Below, piece by piece: positions 25,079 through 33,475 of a DNA stretch of 37,921 bases. The notes beneath the pieces are model-generated. The model had not been told where the DNA came from. It saw only the letters and a list, made by a program, of their open reading frames with translations, and searched no databases. Each line of letters opens with the position of its first letter. Position 1 is the stretch's first letter. Source of the DNA: Bacteroidales bacterium (GTDB taxonomy: Bacteria; Bacteroidota; Bacteroidia; Bacteroidales; G3-4614); contig JAFYPQ010000033.1 in assembly GCA_017559955.1 (NCBI GenBank), positions 1 through 37,921 on the forward strand. Direction: 5' to 3'. The translations under genes and the position numbers were made by a program.

Positions 25079-25086
25079 TAATTTTG
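25079..25086 (+). promoter_or_regulatory. -7 box of the SulP gene
   Basis: TAATTTTG matches TAnnTTTG and is followed by GCACC, 55 bases before the start codon. No clear -33 TTG is present. Confidence 0.58.
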
Positions 25087-25141
25087 CACCCTCATTTTTC
25101 AAGACAAATAAATTCATCACAAAAATAGGAGATATAACACG

Positions 25142-26887
25142 ATGAAATTCAAAGCAGTTCTTAACAGTATCGATTTTAAACCCTCTCTGTTTAAAAGCTT
25201 TAAAAATTACGACAGAAAGAAATTTACCGCCGACTTAATGGCAGGTATAATTGTGGGTGTAGTAGCAATGCCTCTCGCCATTGCTTTTGGTATTGCATCG
25301 GGAGTAAGCCCTGAAGCAGGTTTGATTACAGCAATAATCGGAGGTTTTATTGTTTCGTTCTTAGGCGGAAGCAGTGTTCAAATTGGAGGACCTACCGGAG
25401 CCTTTATCATTATTGTTGCAGGCATTATTGCCCAATACCAATTGGAAGGGTTAGCCATAGCAACCCTAATGGCAGGAGTAATGTTGCTTATTATGGGTCT
25501 TTGTCGGTTCGGGACCATTATTAAATTTATTCCATACCCCATTGTTATAGGATTTACCGGAGGTATCGCCATAACAATATTCTCAACTCAAATAAAGGAT
25601 TTTTTTGGTATGACCATTGATAGCGTGCCTGCCGATTTCTTCTCTAAATGGGGAGTATATTTCCAAAATATAGGCAGCACAAACATTGCATCGCTTTTAG
25701 TGGCCATTGCAACACTTCTTATAATAATATTCTCTCCAAAGATAACAAAACGCATACCTGGCTCTCTAATAGCCATCATACTTGTAACAGTAGTTGTTTA
25801 CATATTGAAGAATATTGGAATATTCACAGGTATTGAAAGCGTAGAGAATAGCATTAAAGATATTGAAACCATAGGCGACCGTTTTGGAACCATCAAAGCC
25901 GATTTCGCCTTTAATTTAGATTGGAGTAAAATTAATTGGGAAACAATCAACAGCCTTATCTCTCCCGCATTTACAATAGCAATGTTAGGAGCAATCGAAT
26001 CGTTATTGTCTGCCACTGTTGCAGATGGAGTTGTTGGAGAACGCCATAATTCAAATACCGAGTTGATTGCACAAGGAGCAGCAAATATGGTATCTCCTAT
26101 TTTTGGAGGAATTCCTGTAACAGGAGCAATAGCCCGCACAATGACAAACATCAACAACGGAGGTCGCACTCCAATTGCAGGTATAATACACGCCGCAGTA
26201 TTGTTACTTATTTTACTATTCCTTGCTCCATTAGCTGCATATATACCAATGTCGTGTTTAGCTGCAATTTTGGTTGTAGTTGCATATAATATGAGTGGAT
26301 GGAGAACAATTCGTTCACTATCAAAACTTCGTAATACCGACGTTATTGTTCTTTGGATAACACTATTCTTAACCGTAATATTCGACCTCAACATTGCAAT
26401 TGAGATTGGTCTGTTACTTGCAGTTATTCTATTCTTAAAACGTGTTACCGAGAATACACGAGTATCGGTTATTCGCAAAGACCTCAACCTCGACGACGAT
26501 GACCACAACCTCTCTACCCTTGAAGAAGAACATTTAAAATTGGAGAAGGGTGTAGAGATATACGAGATAGACGGACCCTTCTTCTTTGGCGTGGCAAACA
26601 AATTCGACGAACAGATGCGTATATTGGCAGAAAAACCGAAGGTTCGTATTCTCAGAATGAGAAAAGTGCCATTTATCGACTCAACAGGTATTCATAACCT
26701 CGAAATATTTATAAAATCGGCACACAAAGATAAAATATTAGTAATTCTTTCGGGCGTACACGAACCTGTACAAAAAACATTAGCGAAGGGAGGAATTACT
26801 AAAATGATGAACCCCGATAACATCTGCGATAACATCAGGGATGCCGTAGCAAGAGCAAACTCTTACGTTATAGAAAATAAAAAATAA
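25142..26887 (+). CDS. SulP (SLC26) family anion transporter with C-terminal STAS domain
   Basis: The 581-residue inner-membrane protein has a core of hydrophobic helices from about 30 to 440, including the family segment ADLMAGIIVGVVAMPLAIAFG and the GGSSVQIGGPTGAFIIIVAG loop. A cytoplasmic STAS domain (about 460-570; FFFGVANKFDEQM, RKVPFIDSTGIHNLEIF) follows. SulP proteins move sulfate, bicarbonate, dicarboxylates or other anions, often with H+ or Na+. The substrate cannot be assigned: bicarbonate is possible, and cysK 10 kb away is only weak support for sulfate. It is a single-gene unit with promoter and terminator. Confidence 0.93.
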   Translation: MKFKAVLNSIDFKPSLFKSFKNYDRKKFTADLMAGIIVGVVAMPLAIAFGIASGVSPEAGLITAIIGGFIVSFLGGSSVQIGGPTGAFIIIVAGIIAQYQLEGLAIATLMAGVMLLIMGLCRFGTIIKFIPYPIVIGFTGGIAITIFSTQIKDFFGMTIDSVPADFFSKWGVYFQNIGSTNIASLLVAIATLLIIIFSPKITKRIPGSLIAIILVTVVVYILKNIGIFTGIESVENSIKDIETIGDRFGTIKADFAFNLDWSKINWETINSLISPAFTIAMLGAIESLLSATVADGVVGERHNSNTELIAQGAANMVSPIFGGIPVTGAIARTMTNINNGGRTPIAGIIHAAVLLLILLFLAPLAAYIPMSCLAAILVVVAYNMSGWRTIRSLSKLRNTDVIVLWITLFLTVIFDLNIAIEIGLLLAVILFLKRVTENTRVSVIRKDLNLDDDDHNLSTLEEEHLKLEKGVEIYEIDGPFFFGVANKFDEQMRILAEKPKVRILRMRKVPFIDSTGIHNLEIFIKSAHKDKILVILSGVHEPVQKTLAKGGITKMMNPDNICDNIRDAVARANSYVIENKK

Positions 26888-26910
26888 TAGAACTATTTTA
26901 TCAAGATAGC

Positions 26911-26953
26911 AAGAACCGTTTAAAATCCAATTTATGGGTATTAAACGGTTCTT
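26911..26953 (+). terminator. Hairpin terminator after the SulP gene
   Basis: AAGAACCGTTTAA (26911-26923) and TTAAACGGTTCTT (26941-26953) form a 13-bp perfect stem around a 17-base loop, followed by AAAATTT. Confidence 0.8.
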
Positions 26954-27023
26954 AAAATTTAGTTGCAATAGAAAACAATTTTCTTCGCATTTTTGAGTTA
27001 TATATAAGTAACTAACAAAAAGA

Positions 27024-27974
27024 ATGGGAAGAATAAAATTAATATTAACTGTAATATTCATATTGTACATTACATCAAAAGGTTATGCACAATACGATGC
27101 CCAATTCAGCCAATATTGGGAACTTCCCGCATATTATAACCCCGGAGCAGCAGGAGCAACCGACAAACTAAATATTCACGCCGCCACCCGCCAACAATGG
27201 ATAGGGATGCCCGGAGCACCAAAAACATTTCTTATAATGGGCGATATGCCCTTCAAACTATTCAAACAACAACATGGAGTAGGAGCTATAATAGCAACCG
27301 AAAAGATAGGTCTCTTCTCTAATACATCAATAGGATTGCAATACTCTTTTAAAGTTAAATTATTAGGAGGGCAATTAGGATTGGGACTACAATTAGGACT
27401 TATAAATCAGGTTTTTGACGGAACAGAAGTATATATACCCGAAAGCGGATACCATAACCAAACCGACGACGCAATACCCACTACCGAAGTAAAAGGAATG
27501 GGATTTGATTTAGGGTTTGGAATACACTATACTCACAAATATTTTTGGGCAGGGTTGTCAGCACAACACCTAACATCCCCAACCATAACTTTTGACGAAA
27601 AATACGAAACTTACATACCTTCTTCATATTATTTTTTAGCCGGAGGCAATATTCCGTTTAAAAACTCGTTAATCATATTGCAACCCTCAATGTTGTTAAA
27701 AACAACGTTCCAAACATTTCAGATTGAATTTGGAGCAACTGTCAAATACAACAAATTTATATGGGGAGGCTTATCATACCGCTTAAACGACGCTTTAATA
27801 TTTATGATAGGAGGCGAATGGAAAGGTATCAGATTGGGATATGCATACGACTACGCACTATCCGATATTATAAAAGCAACAAGCGGAAGCCACGAAGTAT
27901 TTGTGGGTTACAGTATGAAACTTGAATTAGGAAAGAAAACAAAAAATAAACATAAAAGTATCAGAATACTCTAA
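27024..27974 (+). CDS. porP: PorP/SprF family type IX secretion membrane protein
   Basis: The 316-residue protein has a signal peptide ending at KGYAQ and the family hallmark YDAQFSQYWELPAYYNPGAAG, followed by RQQWIGMPGAPKTF and an outer-membrane beta-barrel pattern ending in VGYSMKLELG. PorP is an outer-membrane part of the T9SS; SprF-type paralogues help export gliding adhesins. It is first in the porP-gldK-gldL-gldM-gldN order used throughout the phylum, with gldK 39 bases downstream. Possible promoter sequence, TTTTCTTCG at 26979-26987, is only a weak match to the -7 box. Confidence 0.93.
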   Translation: MGRIKLILTVIFILYITSKGYAQYDAQFSQYWELPAYYNPGAAGATDKLNIHAATRQQWIGMPGAPKTFLIMGDMPFKLFKQQHGVGAIIATEKIGLFSNTSIGLQYSFKVKLLGGQLGLGLQLGLINQVFDGTEVYIPESGYHNQTDDAIPTTEVKGMGFDLGFGIHYTHKYFWAGLSAQHLTSPTITFDEKYETYIPSSYYFLAGGNIPFKNSLIILQPSMLLKTTFQTFQIEFGATVKYNKFIWGGLSYRLNDALIFMIGGEWKGIRLGYAYDYALSDIIKATSGSHEVFVGYSMKLELGKKTKNKHKSIRIL

Positions 27975-28013
27975 ACTTGGCGAAAGCAGACAAGGAGTAA
28001 AAACTTTAAAAGT

Positions 28014-29429
28014 ATGAAAAAACTATTTTTTATAGCAGCGTTAACAGCATTGATTACCTCATGTGCTCCTACCTCATCGGGAGGAAGCGGAGGTGAACTT
28101 GTTGGTGTAAGAGCAATGGCTTGGGGCGAACCTACTCCATACGGAATGGTACTCGTTGAGCGAGGCTCATTTACAGTTGGTTCTTCTGAAGAGGATTCGA
28201 TTTGGGGTACACCCAAAAACGACAAGCCCATTTCTGTTGAATCGTTCTGGATGGACGAAACCGAAATTACCAATGGTAAATATAAACAATTCCTATTTTG
28301 GGTACGAGACTCTATAATTCGAGAGCGTCTTGCCGATCCTGCTTACGGAGGCAACGAAGCTTTCAAAATAGAGGAAGACAAAGAGGGTAATCCTGTTAAA
28401 CCATACTTAAATTGGGCAAGAGCAATTCCTTGGAAAAACCCAACCGAGGACGAAGCTCGTGCAATTGAGAGTGTTTACAGAATAAACCCCATAACAGGGC
28501 AAAAAGAGTTGGATCCTACTCAAATGAATTATCGTTATGAAATATTCAACCACACCGAGGCAGCAAAACGCAAAAACCGCCTCGACCCCACTCGTCGTGT
28601 GTTAAATACCGACATTAAACCCGATCTTGAAGCGGAGGTTATTATATCAAAAGACACTGCATTCATAAACGACGACGGAAAAATCATTTCCGAAACCATC
28701 ATACGTCCTTTAAGCAGTGAATTTGATTTTCTAAACACCTATATTGTAAACATATACCCCGACACAACCGCTTGGGTTAACGACTTCGACAATGCATACA
28801 ACGAACCCTATATGCGACTCTACTTCTCTCATCCGGGATACAACGACTATCCTGTTGTAGGCGTATCATGGGAGCAAGCAACAGCATTCTGTGCATGGAG
28901 AACACAATACTTAATCTCATCACTACAAACTCCATTCATAGAGCCATATCGTTTACCAACCGAAGCAGAATGGGAATATGCAGCAAGAGCAGGAATGGAC
29001 GAGAATAAATATCCGTGGGGCGGAGATATTCCAATGACAGAAAAGGGTTGCTTTAATGCAAACTTCAAGCCACAAGAGGGTAATTATGTGAAAGACGGCA
29101 ATCTTATAACCTCAAACGTTGCCACATATCCACCAAACGACTTTGGTTTATATGATATGGCAGGAAACGTATCAGAATGGACAGCAACTGCTTACAGCGA
29201 AGGAGGAATGGCATACACAAGCGATATGAACCCCGACTACCGCTACAATGCCGCCAAAGAAGACCCCTATCAAATGAAACGCAAGATTATTCGTGGAGGC
29301 TCATGGAAAGATGTATCTAACTTCATACGTTCCGATATAAGAATGTGGGAGTATCAAAACGAACAACGTTCATATATAGGATTTCGTTGTGTAAGAACAC
29401 AAGTAGGCTTTGCAAAAGGTCGTAAATAG
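28014..29429 (+). CDS. gldK: GldK/PorK, type IX secretion ring lipoprotein
   Basis: The 471-residue protein has a lipoprotein signal with the lipobox cysteine at residue 17 (LITSC). The rest is a formylglycine-generating-enzyme-like (FGE/sulfatase-modifying) fold: MVLVERGSFTVGSS, SFWMDETEITNGKYKQF, YPVVGVSWEQATAFCAWR, RLPTEAEWEYAARAG, FGLYDMAGNVSEWT and the terminal SYIGFRCVRT. In the T9SS, PorK is anchored to the outer membrane and forms the large periplasmic ring with PorN. The FGE fold is thought to be structural here rather than enzymatic. gldL follows after 26 bases. Confidence 0.96.
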   Translation: MKKLFFIAALTALITSCAPTSSGGSGGELVGVRAMAWGEPTPYGMVLVERGSFTVGSSEEDSIWGTPKNDKPISVESFWMDETEITNGKYKQFLFWVRDSIIRERLADPAYGGNEAFKIEEDKEGNPVKPYLNWARAIPWKNPTEDEARAIESVYRINPITGQKELDPTQMNYRYEIFNHTEAAKRKNRLDPTRRVLNTDIKPDLEAEVIISKDTAFINDDGKIISETIIRPLSSEFDFLNTYIVNIYPDTTAWVNDFDNAYNEPYMRLYFSHPGYNDYPVVGVSWEQATAFCAWRTQYLISSLQTPFIEPYRLPTEAEWEYAARAGMDENKYPWGGDIPMTEKGCFNANFKPQEGNYVKDGNLITSNVATYPPNDFGLYDMAGNVSEWTATAYSEGGMAYTSDMNPDYRYNAAKEDPYQMKRKIIRGGSWKDVSNFIRSDIRMWEYQNEQRSYIGFRCVRTQVGFAKGRK

Positions 29430-29455
29430 TCAAATAACCTCTAAAAACTACAACC

Positions 29456-30553
29456 ATGACAAAAGGAAAGATAAAAACATATAAAAATCGTTTTTACAAA
29501 TTTGCATCAAGCGACAAAGGAAAACGTTTCTTCAATTTTGCTTATAGTATTGGAGCAGCCATAGTTATTCTTGGAGCACTATTCAAGTTGCTACACCTTG
29601 CGGGAGGAAACTTTATGCTATCGTTAGGTATGGGAATTGAGGTATTGATGTTCCTTATGACAGCCTTTGACGCTCCAGCCAAAGAGTATAAATGGGAAGA
29701 GGTATTCCCCGTATTAAAAAGCAAAGACCCTAATGATCGTCCTGAGTTCAAAGGCGGAGGCGGGGGAGGCTTCGTAGGTACTATGCCCGTAGGAGTAAAC
29801 ACCCCAACCGACGGTGCAACATCCAATATTCAAGGGGGAGCCGTACCCGTTGGCGGAACTGTAGTCGGAGGCGGAGGCACTATAATTATCGGAGGAAGCA
29901 ATGCTCCTTATGTATCGGCAGAAGATGCAAAACGTACAGCAGGAATACCTTCTGATATACAATTGGACGAAACCGATACACAATCACTATCACAAAGTAT
30001 CCAAAAATTATCATCGGCAGCAGACCAACTATCAAAAATGGCAGAATTAACATCTGCAACACAAACATATTTAGAACAGTTATCTGCCATATCTAATCAA
30101 ATGGAACAATTCAAAAGAGCGACAGAATCACTCACACAAGTTTCGAATGTTCTTTTGGAGTCGTACCGAAATATTACTGACAACTCAGATAATATAACAT
30201 CTCACTCACAAGGATATGTAACTCAAATGGAAGATTTAAATCGCAATCTTGCAGGTTTGAACACTATATATGAGATACAATTAAAGAGCATAAGTTCTCA
30301 ACTCGACAATATCGACCGTGTAAACATCGGATTAAGAACCATTCGTGATATGTACGAGAATTCAGTTGACGATAGCACTCGCTACTGCAAAGAGACAGAA
30401 AGGATGACAACCTACATGGCACAACTAAATTCGGTATATGAAAATATGTTGGCTGCAATGACAGTCAATATGTATAACAATCCGATGGCAGCGATAGGAC
30501 GTCAAACCTCTACCTTTAAAAACGAAGAGGAGAACAACAAAGATAAAGAGTAG
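29456..30553 (+). CDS. gldL: GldL/PorL, type IX secretion motor protein
   Basis: The 365-residue protein has two N-terminal membrane helices (about 26-46 and 52-70; AYSIGAAIVILGALFKLLHL, MLSLGMGIEVLMFLMTAF), in which the conserved glutamate of the second helix fits proton coupling. A glycine-rich linker (about 100-150) follows, then a long cytoplasmic coiled-coil region (about 175-330). GldL with GldM forms the proton-driven rotary motor of the T9SS. The Gly-rich linker, with runs of GGGGG and repeated VGG units, is longer than I would expect and may be lineage-specific. Confidence 0.95.
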   Translation: MTKGKIKTYKNRFYKFASSDKGKRFFNFAYSIGAAIVILGALFKLLHLAGGNFMLSLGMGIEVLMFLMTAFDAPAKEYKWEEVFPVLKSKDPNDRPEFKGGGGGGFVGTMPVGVNTPTDGATSNIQGGAVPVGGTVVGGGGTIIIGGSNAPYVSAEDAKRTAGIPSDIQLDETDTQSLSQSIQKLSSAADQLSKMAELTSATQTYLEQLSAISNQMEQFKRATESLTQVSNVLLESYRNITDNSDNITSHSQGYVTQMEDLNRNLAGLNTIYEIQLKSISSQLDNIDRVNIGLRTIRDMYENSVDDSTRYCKETERMTTYMAQLNSVYENMLAAMTVNMYNNPMAAIGRQTSTFKNEEENNKDKE

Positions 30554-30591
30554 CATTAAAGTAGCGAACCGAAAAAACAACAGCAAAAGAA

Positions 30592-32163
30592 ATGGCATCG
30601 AATAACTATTCAAATATGACGCCGAGGCAGAAGATGATAAATCTTATGTACATTGTACTAACTGCCATGCTTGCCTTAAATGTCTCAACCGACGTATTAG
30701 ACGGTTTCAGACAAGTTGAGGACAGCCTCGCACGTTCAACAGACAATGCCTCTGAACAAAATAAAGCTCTATACGGAGAGTTAACCGAATATAACATAAC
30801 AAACCCTGAAAAATCGGGAGAGTGGTATAGCAAAGCAACAGATGTACGTAACCGCACCGAGAGCTTGGTTAACTATATCGACTCACTCAAAGTTTCTATT
30901 GTAAAACAAGCAGACGGTAAAGATGGAGATGTCAACAACATCGAGCGTATGGACGATTTGGAAGCAGCATCACATATAATGCTATCTCCTGCAAAAGGAC
31001 AAGGAGAGAAACTTCGAAATTCACTTATTGAGTATGCCGATTTTGTTACACCAATGGTCAACGACTCAATAAAACGCAAAGTCATAAGCGACTACCTCTA
31101 CCCTGTTGCACATAACAAAGAGGGGTTGATAAATAATAAAACCTGGGAAGAGGAGACCTTTGAAGGTATGCCTGTTGCCGCAGCCATAACTGTATTGACA
31201 AAACTTCAAAGCGATATACGTTATGCCGAGAGTGAAATTCTTCACATACTACGCAACAACATCGACGAAGGCGATGTCAGGGTAAACCGTATGGATGCCT
31301 ATGTAATACCAGTGTCAAAAACAGTGATGAGAGGCAGTTCATACTCAGCCAACATAGTCTTGGCGGCGGTTGACACCACTCAAATTCCGACTATATATAT
31401 AGGAGACAAGGAGTTGGATAAAGAGAAAAACGGATTATATGAATTTGTTTGTAACCAAACAGGAGTATTCGATTATAGCGGATATTTAGAGGTATCGGCA
31501 GGAGACGGCTCAATACTTCGCCATCCATTCACATCGTCATACACCGTAATCGAACCGTCAGCAACAGTTTCGGCAACAATGATGAATGTGCTATATGCAG
31601 GAATAGAGAACCCAATCAGCATATCTGTTCCGGGCATACCCAACAACGCCATATCTGCAACTATGACAAACGGAACACTCACACGTTCTGGTAACGGTTG
31701 GATTGCTCGACCAAAAGCAGTCGGTGAAGATGTTACAATATCGATAACAGCCAATATGGAGGGCCGCACACAAACCGTCAGCCAAACAGTGTTCAGGGTA
31801 AGACAACTACCCGACCCTATGCCTTTTATTACATATAAAGATGACAAGGGGAATGCACAACGTTATCGTGGAGGCAAACCTATAAGCAAAGCACTTCTTG
31901 TAAAAGCTCCCGGCATAGAGGCAGCCATCGACGACGGACTATTAAACATATCGTTTAAAGTATTATCGTTCGAAACCGTAATCTTCGATTCAATGGGAAA
32001 TGCTATGCCCGAAGTATCAAACGGTTCTCAATTCTCCGACCGACAAAAGGCAGCCATTAAAAAGCTATCGAGAGGAAAACGCTTCTACATATCAAAAGTA
32101 AAAGCTATTGGACCCGATGGTATCGAACGTACCATATCTCCCATTGAGGTATTTGTAAATTAA
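30592..32163 (+). CDS. gldM: GldM/PorM, type IX secretion motor shaft protein
   Basis: The 523-residue protein begins MASNNYSNMTPRQKMINLMY and has a single membrane helix (about 15-35, MINLMYIVLTAMLALNVS). A long periplasmic part of helical and Ig-like domains reaches the PorKN ring; its end (IERTISPIEVFVN) is typical. GldM spans the inner membrane and passes rotation or force from GldL. Full length for the family (about 510-525). It lies 38 bases after gldL and 30 before gldN. Confidence 0.96.
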   Translation: MASNNYSNMTPRQKMINLMYIVLTAMLALNVSTDVLDGFRQVEDSLARSTDNASEQNKALYGELTEYNITNPEKSGEWYSKATDVRNRTESLVNYIDSLKVSIVKQADGKDGDVNNIERMDDLEAASHIMLSPAKGQGEKLRNSLIEYADFVTPMVNDSIKRKVISDYLYPVAHNKEGLINNKTWEEETFEGMPVAAAITVLTKLQSDIRYAESEILHILRNNIDEGDVRVNRMDAYVIPVSKTVMRGSSYSANIVLAAVDTTQIPTIYIGDKELDKEKNGLYEFVCNQTGVFDYSGYLEVSAGDGSILRHPFTSSYTVIEPSATVSATMMNVLYAGIENPISISVPGIPNNAISATMTNGTLTRSGNGWIARPKAVGEDVTISITANMEGRTQTVSQTVFRVRQLPDPMPFITYKDDKGNAQRYRGGKPISKALLVKAPGIEAAIDDGLLNISFKVLSFETVIFDSMGNAMPEVSNGSQFSDRQKAAIKKLSRGKRFYISKVKAIGPDGIERTISPIEVFVN

Positions 32164-32193
32164 ACAGATGAATGAAATAAATATATTCGAAAT

Positions 32194-33333
32194 ATGAAAC
32201 GTACTATTAAAATTCTAACAGCACTATTGCTAATTGCAGTTTTTGCAATACCCGAAAGCGAAGCCCAAACTCGTGCATCAATAAAAAGCGGCAGTGCAAA
32301 AAAAAGAGAAGAGGCCAATACCTCTCTATCAGTAAGAGCTCAAGGCTTATACGAAAAAGAGGAGCTATCTCCTGCAAGTACTCCTTGGAACCGTATAATA
32401 TACCGTTCTCTCGACCTCAAAAAGGAGAAGAACCTTCCTCTATACTTTCCCGAAGAGAGTACCGAAGAGCAAGAAAACCTATTTCGTCTGATAATGAAAC
32501 TATTGGCAGATGGCAAGATAAATGTATATGAGTACCTCGATGGAAGAGAAATCTTTACCGAAAAGTATCAAGCCAACGTAAAAGAGACCCTCGACCGTTT
32601 TCACATTATATACGAAGAGAGCGGCTCTCAAACAGGCAAAAAGGTAAAACTCACAATCGACCCCAGCGATATGCCTTCGAATGAGGTCCTATCGTACTAC
32701 ATCAAAGAGAAATGGGTATTCGACCAACGCAACTCGGGAGTTAAATGCGAAATTGAAGCAATATGCCCTATCTTGCATCGTGTTGATGACTTTGGAGGCG
32801 AAGCAATAAAATACCCTATGTTTTGGGTTAAATACTCCGATATCCGTGCATATTTGGCACAACAATATATTTTGACAAGCAGCGAAAACAACGTACGCAA
32901 CTACACATTCGACGATTTCTTTAAATTGCGTATGTTTGAAGGAGAGATTTACAAAACAATGAATCTACGCAATATGTCATTAATGCAACTTCACCCCGAA
33001 CAAGCATCGCAAGACAGTGCAAGACAAGAGATAGAGAAGCAACTACAAAATTTCGAGAAAAACTTATGGGTTAAAACTCCCGAACAGATAGCAGAAGAGA
33101 ATAAAGCCTCTCAGGCAAAAGAGGATAACACAATTAAAATCTCTGTAGTGAATGAGACTGAAGCTCCGAAAGAGACAAAAGTATCTACTCGTTCATCAAG
33201 GGGAAGTGAGACAGTAAAAACCTCATCGACAAAAAGCAGTTCAAAGCCAAAGAGCAGTAGCTCTAAGCCCAAAAGCAGCAGTTCAAAAAGTAAATCGGCA
33301 GCGCCAGTTCGTTCGGTAAGAAGTACTAAATAA
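32194..33333 (+). CDS. gldN: GldN/PorN, type IX secretion ring protein, with Ser/Lys-rich tail
   Basis: The 379-residue protein has a signal peptide (cleavage near ESEAQ) and a conserved core with PWNRIIYRSLDLKKEKNLPL, FRLIMKLLADGKINVYEYLDG and PEQASQDSARQEIEKQ (to about residue 310). PorN binds PorK to build the periplasmic ring under the outer membrane. The last 50 or so residues are low-complexity, with SSSSKPK-type units and a basic end, and go beyond the conserved core. gldN closes the operon: a terminator lies 62 bases downstream. Confidence 0.94.
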   Translation: MKRTIKILTALLLIAVFAIPESEAQTRASIKSGSAKKREEANTSLSVRAQGLYEKEELSPASTPWNRIIYRSLDLKKEKNLPLYFPEESTEEQENLFRLIMKLLADGKINVYEYLDGREIFTEKYQANVKETLDRFHIIYEESGSQTGKKVKLTIDPSDMPSNEVLSYYIKEKWVFDQRNSGVKCEIEAICPILHRVDDFGGEAIKYPMFWVKYSDIRAYLAQQYILTSSENNVRNYTFDDFFKLRMFEGEIYKTMNLRNMSLMQLHPEQASQDSARQEIEKQLQNFEKNLWVKTPEQIAEENKASQAKEDNTIKISVVNETEAPKETKVSTRSSRGSETVKTSSTKSSSKPKSSSSKPKSSSSKSKSAAPVRSVRSTK

Positions 33334-33368
33334 GAGTTTTTAATTATAAGTTGATAGTTAGTTTTTTG
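33334..33368 (+). repeat. Degenerate TTTTTAG/GATAGTTAG repeat after gldN
   Basis: Directly after the gldN stop the sequence has GAGTTTTTAATTATAAG and TTGATAGTTAGTTTTTTG, a decayed version of the TAG-rich repeats found after other stop codons in this window. Confidence 0.4.
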
Positions 33369-33394
33369 ATTTCAAAAAATATAACAAAACACAT

Positions 33395-33430
33395 AGAGAG
33401 GTTAAGACAAAAGTTTTAACCTCTCTTTTA
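33395..33430 (+). terminator. Intrinsic terminator of the porP-gldKLMN operon
   Basis: AGAGAGGTTAA (33395-33405) and TTAACCTCTCT (33416-33426) form an 11-bp stem, followed by TTTTA. The T run merges with the -7 box of the next gene. Confidence 0.85.
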
Positions 33431-33436
33431 TCTTTG
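33429..33436 (+). promoter_or_regulatory. -7 box 1 of the Omp85-like gene
   Basis: TATCTTTG is a perfect TAnnTTTG match overlapping the tail of the preceding terminator. It would give a leader of roughly 35 bases. No good -33 element is visible because the terminator stem occupies that space. Confidence 0.5.
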
Positions 33437-33462
33437 CTCTTTTATCTTTTACTAAAAAATAT

Positions 33463-33470
33463 TACCTTTG
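33463..33470 (+). promoter_or_regulatory. -7 box 2 of the Omp85-like gene, next to the start codon
   Basis: TACCTTTG is a perfect TAnnTTTG match only 5 bases before the ATG at 33476. If used, the transcript would start at or within a few bases of the start codon and be leaderless or nearly so. Confidence 0.45.
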
Positions 33471-33475
33471 TTGCG

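Noticed and set aside
25798..26601. 267-codon open frame on the minus strand
   Set aside because: It lies wholly antisense to the well-supported SulP gene, has a Ser/Arg/Thr-rich composition without a recognisable domain, and lacks a promoter or ribosome binding site.
3876..26887. Functional pairing of the gamma-carbonic-anhydrase-like protein with the SulP transporter as a bicarbonate uptake system
   Set aside because: The genes lie more than 20 kb apart in unrelated units, so the link is guesswork.
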